Shown here: piece by piece, positions 30,900 to 41,871 of the stretch
Position numbering within the stretch: position 1 is the stretch's first letter
Layout of the letters: each line of letters begins with the position of its first letter
Origin: Ahaetulla prasina
Lineage: Eukaryota > Chordata > Lepidosauria > Squamata > Colubridae
NCBI RefSeq assembly: GCF_028640845.1
Contig: NC_080540.1
Location: 281,951,524 to 282,015,523, forward strand
DNA: 64,000 nucleotides
Direction: 5' to 3'
Made by a program: the position numbers and the translations under genes
Notes under the pieces: generated by a model
Seen by the model: the letters and a program-made list of their open reading frames with translations, nothing else
What the model was told of the DNA's origin: nothing
Databases searched by the model: none

Positions 30900-31165
30900 A
30901 GAGGGAGAGAGATGGAGAGTAGAAAGAAGAGGAGAAGGAGAAAGAAGGAGGAGACAGGAGGAGGTGGTGGAGGAGGAGGAGAAAGAAGAAGGAGAAGAAG
31001 GAGAAGAAGGAGAAGAAGGAGAAGGAGAAGAGGGGGAGGAGGAAGAAGAAGGAGGAGGAGGAGGAGAAAGAAGAAGAAGAAGAAGAAGAAGAAGAGGAGG
31101 AGGAGGAGGAGGAGGAGGAGGAGGAGGAGGAGGAGGAGGAGGAGGGATGGAGAAGAAGAGGAGTG
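30900..31165 (+). repeat. Homopurine GAG/GGA/GAA tract
   Basis: About 260 bases of almost pure A and G on the plus strand, with (GAAGAA)n and (GGA)n blocks. The two open frames rich in Glu/Gly or Arg/Lys are artefacts. Like the block at 5.7 kb it could adopt triplex structure, but with the purine strand on top. Confidence 0.95.
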
Positions 31166-31707
31166 GGGGAAGGAGATGACTCTACTAGCTGTGTCTTACA
31201 TCATTTTGTTCCGATGAGCTCATGGGCTTAGCTGAGCTTTCTTTAGACAGCATGACCTAGGTTGTTTTAATGACTGTGGTCATACCTGATTTTTCAGATT
31301 ATAGATTATAATCTGAAATTAGATTATGTAGATTATGTTCACATTGACTCTAAATCACCTAGTATGTAACTGTATCTGAGGGAAAGGCAAAAAGGAAATA
31401 TTTTAATTAATGAAGTAATTGCATATGTGAAGGATGCAATTTTGGCTGGTTTTCAAAAGAAAAACAGAGACAGAGCCTATCGGTAGCTGAATGGAGGCGT
31501 AACTAGAAATTCCAAGGTTGAAAGTTAAACTAGGTAAGTTTAAATATATATATCCTTGAAGATAATGGCAAACTTCAATATTGTTGCCAAACAAAATCTG
31601 CATGCCTAATCCGTAAAATCCCCAGGACCTATAATCAATCACATCTGCCTTCACCTTTACCTTTGCATATCAGTTATCATATCCATTGCAATGAATAGCA
31701 TAGATAT
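31166..31707. other. No recognised gene
   Basis: Anonymous AT-rich sequence; a tandem GATTATAGATTATAATC-like motif near 31298-31330. Confidence 0.4.
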
Positions 31708-31969
31708 CAGAGGTGGGTTTCAGCAGGTTCTGACCAGTTCTGGAGAACTGGTAGCAGAAATTTTGAGTACTTCGGAGAACAGGTAGTAAAAATTCCCCGC
31801 CCCCATCTATTCTCTGCCTCCCAAGTCCCAGCTGATCAGGAGGAAATGGGGATTTTGCAGTAACTTTCCCCTGGAGTGGGATGGGAATGGAGATGCCATG
31901 TCCACCAAGCCACGCCCACCAAGCCACACCCACAGAACCGGTAGTAAAAGAATTTGAAACCCACCACTG
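31708..31969. mobile_element. MITE, CAGAGGTGGGTTTC family
   Basis: Termini CAGAGGTGGGTTTCAGCAGG and TTTGAAACCCACCACTG. Flanks ATAGATAT (left) and ATAGCTAT (right) match at 7 of 8 bases. Confidence 0.88.
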
Positions 31970-32195
31970 ATAGCTATGTCTGCATACAATGAAATAATAA
32001 CCTGGCTGGTTACTTCTGTTGAAATTAAAGAATAAGTATCCTTTCTTTCAACGCAAGCAACATTTTACATTTTTATGACAGCTGGGAAATTTTGGGAGCT
32101 GCTGATTGAATGCATCTGAAAGGCAGAACTGGCTCTAGGCTGAGGCTGAGTTAAGTACAGCTGGGTCTATAGAGCGGTCACATCAAAATAAATCA
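31970..32195. other. No recognised gene
   Basis: Short anonymous spacer. Confidence 0.4.
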
Positions 32196-32575
32196 TAATC
32201 TCTACCAACCTGCCTTCCATTGAGGACTTGTATACTGCACGAGTCAAAAAGAGGGCTGTGAAAATATTTACAGACCCCTCACATCGTGGACATAAACTGT
32301 TTCAACTCCTACCTTCAAAAGGACACTATAGAGCACTGCACACCAGAACAACTAGACACAAGAACAGTTTCTTCCCGAAGGCCATCACTCTGCTAAACAA
32401 ATAATTCCCTCAACACTATCAAACTATTCACTAAATCTGCACTACTATTAATCTTCTCATCGTTCCCATCACCCATCTCCTTCCACTTATGACTGTATGA
32501 CTGTAACTTTGTTGCTTGTATCCTTATGATTTATATTGATATTGTTTCCTGGTTGCTTATTTGTACCCTATGACT
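32196..32575 (+). mobile_element. Snake1-type LINE, ORF2 end and 3' UTR
   Basis: The frame encodes TNLPSIEDLYTARVKKRAVK and the following tail of ORF2. The 3' UTR stops early, at TTGTACCCTATGACTTCTAT, without the usual CCAATCACACTTGG end, and goes straight into pentamers. Confidence 0.88.
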
Positions 32576-32731
32576 TCTATTCTATCCCATCCCATCCCAT
32601 CCCATCCCATCCCATCCCATCCCATCCCATCCCATCCCATCCCATCCCATCCCATCCCATCCCATCCCATCCCATCCTATCCTATCCTATCCTATCCTAT
32701 CCTATCCTATCCTATCCTATCCTATCCTATC
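32576..32731 (+). repeat. (CCCAT)n then (CCTAT)n compound array
   Basis: About 19 CCCAT units followed by about 11 CCTAT units with one clean switch point near 32676. Confidence 0.97.
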
Positions 32732-33542
32732 TCACCTTTTGCTGCGATTAGCTCTTTGATTTTCTGGAGGCACTGTAGATAGAATATTCTCCATCTTTTT
32801 TTTCAGTTTTTATATTTAAAAAATCAAACAAACAATGAATGGGACCACCGCCCTCTGGATTCATAGCACAGGCTGTATGAAAACAACACTGCCACCAATT
32901 CTAGCAGGGCAAGCTACTGTATATAAACAGAGCAAACCCCACCCCCTTCTAACACTGAAGATGTTATCTAATTTGGTAACAAAATGTCTGCAAGCAAGCC
33001 AACAACCTCAGAGGGCACTGAGGAGTCCACTGTTCAACTCTGAGCTACAGATATTTTCCTCAAAAAGGTGCTCCCTTATAAAAGAGAATAGTTCCGATAT
33101 CCTCAAGGATCCTAAATCCTCCTAACATTTAGACATGAGCTAAATCTTAGGAGGCACCAGAATGTTACTTTGCCCCAGGGTGCCAACAGGTCTGCTTGTT
33201 CAGTTCAGTTCAGCTGAAGGGCACCATTTTGGAGAAGGAGAAGAGGAAGTGGAAGACAAAGAAGAGAGGCAGACAAGGGGTGGGGAAGAGAAAGAGGAGG
33301 AAAAGGGGGAAGGAAGGTGGGAAGGAGGAAGGAAGGTGTTATTGTGCTTAAAATTTTACCAACTAGGAATAGTCATTGTTTTGTATATTTCATCTCACGT
33401 GATCAAGTGTAGATCCATCCCCGAACAAAAGCAAACCTTGGAAATGAAAAGAAAGGGGGATTCCCCCCCCACTCCTCATTCAGTGTCTCTGAAGAAAAAA
33501 ATTGAAGAACTTCGCTTAGAATACTAAGATTTTGCTCCAATG
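32732..33542. other. No recognised gene; unclassified repeat and AG-rich tract
   Basis: The segment near 32950-33070 (ATGTTATCTAATTTGGTAAC, AAAATGTCTGCAAG…) matches the one near 11040-11160. An AG-rich stretch runs from about 33228 to 33340. Confidence 0.45.
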
Positions 33543-33550
33543 TCATAGAG

Positions 33551-33685
33551 CAGGGGTCTCCAACCTTGGCAACTTTAAGCCTGGAGGACTTCAACTCCCA
33601 GAATTCCCCAGCCAGCAGAGCTGGCTGGGGAATTCTGGGAGTTGAAGTCCTCCAGGCTTAAAGTTGCCAAGGTTGGAGACCCCTG
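33551..33685. mobile_element. Palindromic hAT MITE with exact 8 bp target duplication
   Basis: CAGGGGTCTCCAACCTTGGC to GCCAAGGTTGGAGACCCCTG, with almost perfect arms. TCATAGAG at 33543-33550 and 33686-33693 are identical. Confidence 0.95.
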
Positions 33686-33783
33686 TCATAGAGGTGGTTT
33701 TCCAGGCTGCAATTGTAATCAGCTGTTCGTACATCATTGTAATCAGCCATGAATCATGTTGTTGCCAAGGTTGGAGACCCCTG

Positions 33784-34976
33784 GTCTAGATTACACTTAA
33801 GTCCACTTCACCTCACATTAGAGCAGGGTGTCAAACTCAATTTCATTGAGGGTAGCACCAGGGTTGTGTTTGACCTTGTGGGGGAGGCGTGGCCATGATG
33901 GCGTGGCCATCTTGACATCATTCATATCAGGGGCACCTGTGGCCTGAGCACTTTGCCTGAGAAAACGGGCTCCTGAGCTCTGTTTTCGGCTGAGATGGCC
34001 TCCTGCAACCCTCTGCTTAGGAGGGCTGTATGTGGCCCTCTCAAGCTCCATTTTCCCTGGCAGAGGCACTGCAGGCCAGTCTTTTGCTGTTTTCAGGATG
34101 GCCCCGCCGGCAAGATCTAAGCAGCCTGTGGGCCGGATTCAGCCCACAGGCCTTGAGTTTGACACCCCTGCATTAGAGCAAGCAAAGGAGCACATGAGGT
34201 CAATTTCATCCATCCTAGAGCAGTTTCCCCAGCCTCCAGATTGTGAGTATGTTCCAGATATTCCAAAGGTGCTTTTTCAAGAGGCAACTGGACTTTTTGG
34301 TTTTTCTTTGAAGAAGGTTTCGCTTCTCATCCAAGAACCTTTTTCGGCACTGACTGGATGGTGAGGAATGGAAGAACAGCTGGTCATTTGCATTCTTTTA
34401 GGGAGTTTGAAACATTTTTTGAGTTTGTTCAAAGAAAATACACACACCAGAAAGTCCCGTTGCCTCTTGAAAAAGCACCTTTGGGACAACCATGACCTGG
34501 ATGACTGAGAAACTCCATAGACACGTATCCTCCAGATGTGTTAGGAAAGCAACTCCTATGAGATCTGGGTATTCTTGGAATTGTCCTGAAAAATCTGGAG
34601 GGCACCCAGTTGGGGAAAGATGCCATATAGGTTTTTAGAGAAAGAATGAGGAGAAAAAATACAGACTGAACACAAAATTGTATGCAGTGTCTTATCTTTC
34701 AATGACTACTTCAGCTTCAACCTCAATAATACCCGGGCAAACAATCGATACAAACTCCCAGGTAAACTGCTCCAACCTTGATTGCAAAAAATACAACTTC
34801 AGCAACACAACGGCCAATGCCTGGAATGCTCTACTTCAGGGGTCTCCAACCTTGGCAACTTTAAGACTTGGGGACTTCAACTCCCAGAATTACTCAGCCA
34901 GCAAAGCAAAGCTGGCTGAGGAATTCTAGGAGTTGAAGTCCACAAATCTTAAAGTTGCTAAGGTTGGAGACCCCTG
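33784..34976 (+). repeat. Tandem duplication, unit 1 (about 1.19 kb)
   Basis: Aligns to the following unit at an offset of 1192-1193 with only scattered differences. It contains a hAT element, a CCCAAAGG foldback, a LINE ORF2 remnant (from about 34676) and, at the right end, a palindromic MITE (34839-34976). Confidence 0.93.
33824..34170. mobile_element. hAT non-autonomous element, unit 1 copy
   Basis: Left end CAGGGTGTCAAACTCAATTT (one G missing), right end TTGAGTTTGACACCCCTG. The 8 bp duplication CATTAGAG lies at 33816-33823 and 34171-34178. Confidence 0.92.
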
Positions 34977-36165
34977 GTCTAGATTACACTTAAGTACACT
35001 TCACCACACATTAGAGCAGGGGTGTCAAACTCAATTTCATTGAGGGTCGCACTAGGGTTGTGTTTGACCTTGGGGGGGGAGGCGTGGCCATGATGGCATG
35101 GCCAGCTTGACATCATTCATATCAGGGGTGCCAGTGGCCCGAGCACTTTGCCAGAGAAAACAGGCTCCTGAGCTCTGTTTTCAGCTAAGAAGGCCTTCTA
35201 CAACCCTCTGCTTAGGAGGGCTATATGTGGCCCTCTCAAGCTCCATTTTCCCTGGCAGAGGCACTGCAGGCCAGTCTTTTGCTGTTTTCAGATGGCCCCG
35301 CCGGCCAGATCTAAGCAGCCTGTGGGCCGGATTCAGCCCACAGGCCTTGAGTTTGACACCCCTGCATTAGAGCAAGCAAAGGAGCACATGAGGTCAATTC
35401 CATCCATCCTAGAGCAGTTTCCCCAGCCTCCAGATTGTGAGTATGTTCCAGATGTCCCAAAGGTGCTTTTTCGAGAGGCAACTGGAATTTGGTTTTTCTT
35501 TGAAGAAGGTTTCGATTCTCATCCAAGAACCTTCTTCGGCACTGACTGGATGGTGAGGAATGGAAGAACAGCTGGTCATTTGCATTCTTTTAGGGAGTTT
35601 GAAACATTTTTTGAGTTTGTTCAAAGAAAACACACACACCAGAAAGTCCCGTTGCCTCTTGAAAAAGCACCTTTGGGACAACCATGACCTGGATGACTGA
35701 GAAACTCCATAGACACGTATCCTCCAGATGTGTTAGGAAAGCAACTCCTATGAGATCTGGGTATTCTTGGAATTGTCCTGAAAAATCTGGAGGGCACCCA
35801 GTTGGGGAAAGATGCCATATAGGTTTTTAGAGAAAGAATGAGGAGAAAAAATACAGACTGAACACAAAATTGTATGCAGTGTCTTATCTTTCAATGACTA
35901 CTTCAGCTTCAACCTCAATAATACCCGGGCAAACAATCGATACAAACTCCCAGGTAAACTGCTCCAACCTTGATTGCAAAAAATACAACTTCAGCAACAG
36001 AACGGCCAACTCCTGGAATGCTCTACTTCAGGGGTCTCCAACCTTGGCAACTTTAAGCCTGGTGGACTTCAACTCCCGGAATCCCCCAGCCAGCAAAGCT
36101 GGCTGGGGAATTCCGGGAGTTGAAGTCCACCAAGCTTAAAGTTGCCAAGGTTGGAGATCCCTGCA
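34977..36165 (+). repeat. Tandem duplication, unit 2
   Basis: Begins at GTCTAGATTACACTTAAG like unit 1 and ends in a palindromic MITE at about 36035-36165. After it the LINE remnant continues in unit 2 only, so unit 2 keeps the original right flank. Confidence 0.93.
35017..35364. mobile_element. hAT non-autonomous element, unit 2 copy
   Basis: CAGGGGTGTCAAACTCAATT to GAGTTTGACACCCCTG with CATTAGAG on both sides (35009-35016 and 35365-35372). The intact first bases suggest unit 2 is closer to the original. Confidence 0.92.
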
Positions 36166-36395
36166 AGTCTACCTGATTCCGTTGTTACAGCCTCAAACCC
36201 CCACAGCTTCCACCTTAAACTATCTACTGTGGACCTCACCCCATTCCTAAGAGGTCCATAAAGTGGGCCTGCATAAGCACACCAGCGTGGTCCTACTGAC
36301 CCCATTTATTTGTACTCATTTCCTGTGTTCATGTCCATGTTTATACCTATACTTGTTATCTTGTACATATTTGACAAACTAAGTAAATAAATAAA
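35870..36395 (+). mobile_element. Non-LTR retrotransposon ORF2 tail, split by a MITE
   Basis: The frame encodes KYNFSNRTANSWNALL before the MITE, and the DNA after it (CTACCTGATTCCGTTGTTAC) continues the same element, as shown by the uninterrupted copy at 53.8-54.2 kb. It ends in an A-rich (AAATA)n tail. The WNAL/LP motif is shared by CR1/L2-like ORF2 tails; the family is not certain. Confidence 0.7.
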
Positions 36396-36971
36396 ATAAA
36401 TAAAATAAACCAGTTCCTATGGCATTGGAGGAAATAACAATAATAATAAAAAAAAGAACAGGAGAAAAGATGTGGAGATGGAGGTCAGGAGAGTCCTTGT
36501 GGAAGAGATTTATTATTGGAAAAAAGAAAAGCAAACCACAGCAAAAGCCCAACTCAGCTCAGCAAAGTAAATAGCCTCAGGAGAGAAAAATGCGGCAACG
36601 TTTACACCTGTGCCTAGGGAGGAGAGGGACTTGTTCTTGATGAGGTCATTGTTAGCTCCAAGAGCCAGGAGGCCACAGGAAGGAGGCCCCGTTTCAGAAG
36701 CTTCAGAATGACTCATTGTAGTCTAAATATAAGCATGGGTTGTGGTAAAAGTAAAGCTTTAGAGGTGCGGCATTTGCTCCTATACAAACACATCCCCGGT
36801 CCCCGTCCGCATTAACACGTGGCTACAGAGAAGAAGAGAGCCCCCCCCCCCCCGTATCATAATGAGATGAGGAATCTCAGTGTTTTCAAAAGGGCTTCTG
36901 GGTATTGGTTTCATGCATTCACGCACACGTGAAATTTGGATGGAGGGGACAAATGTCAGAAGCGGTTTACC
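36396..36971. other. No recognised gene
   Basis: Anonymous sequence with a C(14) run near 36841. Confidence 0.4.
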
Positions 36972-37426
36972 CCAGTGGTGAATTCTGAACCGGTTTACTA
37001 ACGGTTTGCTGGCTGCGCATGTGCGCAGTGCGCACCACACACCAAATGCGAGGTGTGCATGCGTGCGTGTGCAGTGCACACCCAAAGGAGGCATGGGATA
37101 AGTAGAACAGCGTGCAGGGGAGGTGATCAGCTGTGGCGCACGATCTTTTTTTTTTTTTTTTACTTTTAAAAGCATTTTTTTTACAACCTATTCGGCCAAA
37201 AAGGCGCTGATGATCAGGCAGCTCAGCTGGGATCGTCAGAGCCTCTTTTTTAAACCTTTTAAAAGCATTTTTTAAAAGAAGAGGCAAGCGGGCAAGCGGG
37301 TGACCGGGCGATTGGGTGGGCATGGGTGTGGGGGGCAGGGATTTTTGCTACTGGTTCTCCGAAACACCCACCACCATCGCTACCAGATCGGCCAATCCGG
37401 TCCGAACTGGGAGCATTTCATCCTTG
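36972..37426. mobile_element. Hairpin-rich MITE with NRF1-like palindrome
   Basis: Begins CAGTGGTGAATTCTGAACCG and contains CTGCGCATGTGCGCAG at 37013-37028. Inner inverted repeats are built from AAAAGCATTTTTT. It ends near CCGGTCCGAACTGGGAGCAT. The element open at the right edge of the window (from 63567) is a relative. Confidence 0.65.
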
Positions 37427-37439
37427 GTTTACCCTGAGG

Positions 37440-37620
37440 ATAGCTGGGAGTACAAAGTAAGATATTTGTCCCAAAAGCGCTTTTTCAAAAGGAAAATGGA
37501 CTTTCTTTGTTTTTCCTTGAAGACGTTTCGAAGTGAAAAACAAGGAAAGTCCAGTTGCCTTTTGTAAAAGCACCTTTGGGACAACCGTGACCTGGATGAC
37601 TGAGAATCTCGCTAGACAAA
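37440..37620. mobile_element. Foldback repeat (CCCAAAGGTGC family), complete hairpin
   Basis: TCCCAAAAGCGCTTTTTCAA pairs with TGTAAAAGCACCTTTGGGAC. Inner arms GGACTTTCTTTGTTTTTC and GAAAAACAAGGAAAGTCC also pair. The tail CATGACCTGGATGACTGAG-type sequence follows. Confidence 0.8.
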
Positions 37621-37679
37621 TAGAATATTTGTTTTGGCTTTGGTATGTGGTGATTTCCTGAACTAGTCGCTGCTGTTTT

Positions 37680-37836
37680 CTTGAGGAGATTTTGAAGGTG
37701 GTTTGCCATTGTTTCCTTCTTAAGGCTGAGAGAGAGTGACTGGCGCAAGATCACCCAGCTGGCTTTGTCCTCAAGGTCGGACTAGAACTCCAGTTTCCAG
37801 CCTGGTGTCTTAACCACTAGATCAACCTGGCTTTCT
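37680..37836 (-). mobile_element. MIR/CORE-like tRNA SINE
   Basis: AGGCTGAGAGAGAGTGACTG and ATCACCCAGCTGGCTTTGTC, then CTTAACCACTAGATCAACCT form the characteristic SINE read from the minus strand. Confidence 0.72.
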
Positions 37837-38169
37837 AAGTAGATAATTCCACTATAATTAAAACTATTATCCTGAGGAAAGCTAGTGCAGAATAGGATTG
37901 TTGGCCTACTGGGACCTTATTAAGAAAAAGTGAAGAAACTTTAGTTTTAGGATTCAAGTGCCCCCTCCCCCAACCTTCCTTTTTCCAACCCACCCCTGCT
38001 GAAAATGGACAACCTCATTTCTTCTACGTGGCCGTCTCCTTGAAAGCAACCAGAAAGTTGCAGGTAGCATCAGACTTAGCTACCTACTTACTTTCTGCTG
38101 GGATTCAGTTTAGCAAAGTAACATCTATGTTGCAGTGAATGAACTGGCCACCAATAGGTTTCTGGGTCT

Positions 38170-38440
38170 AGAATAAGAATAAGAATAATTTAATTTCTAT
38201 ACCGCCCTTCTCCCAAAGGACTCAGGGCAGTTTCCAGCCAGGTAAAAACACAATAAAACATACAATATACAGTTAAAAACCCATTAAAAAACCTATTCAA
38301 TTTGGCCCATTAGTTAAAATACACACTAAAACCATAAAAAACCTAATTAAAATTACTAATAGTTTTAGTTTTATGCCAGCCCTGCACGGAAGAATAAGTA
38401 CGTCTTCAGCTCGTGGCGAAAGGATGTTTGTTATTACCTT
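38170..38440 (-). mobile_element. L2-type 3' end
   Basis: TTTCTATACCGCCCTTCTCC followed by CAAAGGACTCAGGGCAG is the reverse complement of the L2 tail, with an (AATAAG)n terminal run. The preceding 37837-38169 is anonymous. Confidence 0.7.
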
Positions 38441-38473
38441 TAAAGACCTTTATGGCTTAAGTCCTCAATCTAC

Positions 38474-38810
38474 AGACAGACAGGAGGTTGACTAACTAGC
38501 CTTGTGGTGCGACTAGAACAATCTTGAACCAAATACACTGAAAACCATAGAAATGATGGTAGACTTTAGAAGAAACCTTCCTATACTACCACCTCTTATA
38601 ATACTAGACAACACAGTATCAACAGTAGAGACCTTCAAATTTCTAGGTTATAGAACATAATATAATATAATATAATATAATATAATATAATATAATATAA
38701 TATAATATAATATAATAATATAATATAATATAATATAATATAATATAATATAATATAATATAATATAATATAATATAATATAATAAAATATAATATAAAA
38801 TAATATAATA

Positions 38811-38845
<35 letters not shown>

Positions 38846-39665
38846 ATATAATATAATTATAATATAATATAATATAATATAATATAATATAATATAATAT
38901 AATATAATATAATATAATATAATATAATAGTAGTATTATAGCTCAAGATTTAAAATGGACAGCTAACATCAAAAACGTCATCAAAAAAACAAAACAAAGA
39001 ATGTTCTTTCTGCACCAACTCAGAAAGCTCAAACTGCCCAAAGAGCTGCTGATCCAGTTCTACAGAGGAATTATTAAGTCTGTCTTCTGCATCTCCATAA
39101 CTGTCTGGTCTGGTTCTGCAACCCAGCAAGACAGACACAGGCTTCAGAGGATAATTAGAACTGCAGAAAAAACAATTGCTATCAACCTGCCTTCCATTGA
39201 GGACCTGTATACTGCACGAGTCAAAAAGAGGGCTGTGAAAATATCTACAGACCCCTCACATCCTCGACATAAATTGTTTCAACTTCTACCCTCAAAACGA
39301 CGCTATAGGGCATTGCACACCAGAACAACTAGACACAAGGACAGTTGTGTCCTTGCACATGCCGTCACTCTACTAAACAACTAATTCCCACAACACTGTC
39401 GAACTATTTACTAAGACTGTATTACTATTGTTTTTCTCATCTTTCCTATTACCTCTTTCCTTTCTACTTATGACTATAACTTTGTTACTTCTATCTTTAC
39501 AATTTATATGGTTTATTTAGTTTCCTAGTATGATTTATGTTGATTGCTTATTTAGTATCCTATGACTATCACTAAGTTCTGATTCATGCTGAATGTATTT
39601 ATGATGACTGTGATCATGACTTATCGCTTATGTACACTCAGAGCTTATGCACCGAAGACAGATTG
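38474..39665 (+). mobile_element. Snake1-type LINE with microsatellite inside ORF2
   Basis: ORF2 runs from the AYRREV segment (no FADD core is left) through PLIILDNTVSTVETFKFLG, is broken by an AT pentamer array, and resumes at KWTANIKNVIKKTKQRMFFL to TRTTRHKDS. The 3' UTR is diverged (GTGATCATGACTTATCGC) and lacks the pentamer seed, so this is an older subfamily or a lost terminus. Confidence 0.88.
38652..38933 (+). repeat. (ATAAT)n array inside LINE coding sequence
   Basis: About 280 bases of TATAATATAA repeats with a few slips. It replaces the codons between FLG and the SQDLKW equivalent (AAGATTTAAAATGG). Confidence 0.96.
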
Positions 39666-40006
39666 TGAGGTGGTTGTTGTTGTTGTTGTTCTTTTTGAGG
39701 AATTCTGGCTTTACAGTTACCTTTTTAAAAATTGTTAATCTACCAAGCCCACAGAGCCCGTATATACAAATAGCTGTAAATCAGTCCATCTCATTTCTGC
39801 CTCTCTGCCTCTCTGTCTGTCTGTATGTCTGTCTAAAAAAATTTCCTTGCAATGGGCTCTTTGCCAAATTTAAAACAAATAGGGATTATTATTTTTTTGT
39901 TGAAATACAATGTTTAAATAACATTACTGCTAAATCTTTGTTAATATATTCAAATAAGTAGGAATGTATGACTGGGGGTTATTACATATGAGTGTCCATG
40001 GGCTTA

Positions 40007-40040
<34 letters not shown>

Positions 40041-40117
40041 GAAATGCTGAAACATAACTCACAATGTTGCAATGCTGATTCTTCTTCTTGCATTTCAGTG
40101 GAATCACTGTTCCACTG
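39666..40117. other. No recognised gene; (GT)n run
   Basis: (GTT)n near 39671-39690, (TCTG)n near 39806-39832 and (GT)n at 40009-40037; otherwise anonymous. Confidence 0.5.
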
Positions 40118-40290
40118 TCCCAATCAATGGGACAACTTGCCTCCAGAAGTTGTGAATGCTCCAACACTGGAAGTTTTTAAGAATATGTTGGATCACCATT
40201 TGTCTGAAGTGGTGTAGGGTTTCCTGCCTAAGCAGGGGGTTGGACTAGAAGACCTCCAAGGTCCCTTCCAACTCTGTTAGCCTATTCTAT
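40118..40290 (+). mobile_element. CR1 LINE 3' end
   Basis: The frame encodes [20 protein letters not shown] followed by TTGGACTAGAAGACCTCCAA. About 170 bases remain. Confidence 0.9.
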
Positions 40291-40740
40291 TTGCACTACA
40301 ATGTCACAGGGAAATACTTATGGGAAGGACCATATCGTTGCACGTTTCATCTTTGTTGTTGTTGTTGTTGTTGTTCACACTCATGATATTGCAGAAGAAC
40401 GGAAAATGGACAATTGTGTAGCTGGATGCTCTTTTTTTAAAAAAAAAAAAACCCTGGAAAGAAATCTCATCTGAGAAGACATTTCACTCTTATGTGGCAA
40501 GTAATCTCACTTTGACTTGAGAGACTCTCACATTACTTAGGAGGAATTTCATTCTTACTTGAAAAGAAACTGAATCTTTATTCAAGAGGAAATCCACAAG
40601 TCTTCTTTCTGAGTTGACTTGCATGCTTCCTTCACCCATCTCTTCATCTGGAGAAACTTTCTCTGCTATTGAGAAACTCTATTGAGTTGCCGTAAAAATC
40701 ATAAGGTCCAGACCGTTAAAAATCAATTGATGTCAATCAT
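40291..40740. other. No recognised gene
   Basis: Anonymous sequence; (GTT)n run at about 40350-40375. Confidence 0.4.
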
Positions 40741-40741
40741 G

Positions 40742-41342
40742 TACCATATTTTTTGGTGTAAAAGACACCCTCACCCACCAAAAAAGTGGGTGGATATGTC
40801 TGTGCATCTTATACAGTGAATGTTGCCAAAGTCCCATCCACCCATCACCCCGGCCTCTGCCTCCCAGCAATTTATCTCCTTGCAGCAAACAGCAAATAGC
40901 CTGGTCAGCATCAGCACAGCATGATTTAGCACAAGCAGCTGATTGGCGGTTGGATCGGCTTGCCGGAATACCACCTATCAGCTGTTGGGATCACCATCAC
41001 CCATTGCTGCTGTTGCCCCCCATCACTGCTGCCACCTATCGCTGCTTCTGCGCGCCCTGTTTTTGGCTCTGCGAGTTCCATTTTTGGCCTGTTCCAGGTG
41101 GTGATGAGCGGTGGCGATCCCCGCAGCCTGGAACAGCTGATACGTGGTATTCCAGGAGGCCGATCCAACCGCTAATCAGCTGCTTGTGCTAAATCATGCT
41201 GTGCTGAAGCTGACCAGGCTGTTTGCTGTTTGCTGCAAAGCGATAAATTGCTGGGTGGCAGAATTTTTTTCCCTTGTTTTCCTCCCCAAAAGCTAGGTTT
41301 GTCTTACACTTCAGAGCGTCTTATAGTCCTAAAAATATGGTA
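40742..41342. mobile_element. 600 bp palindromic DNA transposon with TA ends
   Basis: TACCATATTTTTTGGTGTAA at the left and CCTAAAAATATGGTA at the right form terminal inverted repeats flanked by or ending in TA, as in Tc1/mariner-type elements. Inner arms at about 40880-40975 and 41150-41245 are long inverted repeats (GCAGCTGATTGGCGGTTGGA / CCAACCGCTAATCAGCTGC). Because of this the two strands encode similar short frames (both start MDR and end ISCLC). No transposase seen. Confidence 0.75.
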
Positions 41343-41871
41343 TTAGTTCCCAAATAGTCTAATCATCAGAGTATCACCAGAGTGGTCTTCCATAGCATGA
41401 TATCCTTTCAAAATTGTGTCTGAAAATCCAACCACTTTATAGCCACATGTGAATTTATTGGCTCCAGGAATGATCAAAGTAGGTCCAAAGATGTAACAAA
41501 AACATGATCACAGATACGTGATAAATAAAATTTCCTTGAAGAAAAATACTTAATATCGAAGTTTGTTAGTTAAATAGGTTAGTAACTGACATCAAGGATT
41601 GTATATCTGTAAGTGTATAACCCAGTGTTTCTCAACCTTGGCAACTTTAAGATGGGTGGACTTTAACTGCCACAATTCCCCAACCAGCCATGGATATGGT
41701 CCTGGTATAGTCAATGAAGGCTTTGCATTGGGTGATTATGCAAACATAGATATAGCAGGATCCAATCTGGGTCAATCACCAGAACCAGAGATTTATTCTT
41801 CCAAGCTTCGGACTCATGCTGGAGCCCATCTTCAGATAACTTCTCTCTAGCAGAGAGTATACTTTGGGCCA
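41343..41871. other. No recognised gene; MITE fragment
   Basis: Half of a palindromic MITE (TTTCTCAACCTTGGCAACTT, TGGACTTTAACTGCC) lies at about 41627-41685. Otherwise anonymous. Confidence 0.45.

Noticed and set aside
30841..31217. Glu/Gly- or Arg-rich proteins
   Set aside because: Translations of a homopurine tract.
32576..32731. CRISPR array or minisatellite with spacers
   Set aside because: Pure pentamer repeats without spacers in vertebrate DNA. No CRISPR-like structure exists in the window.
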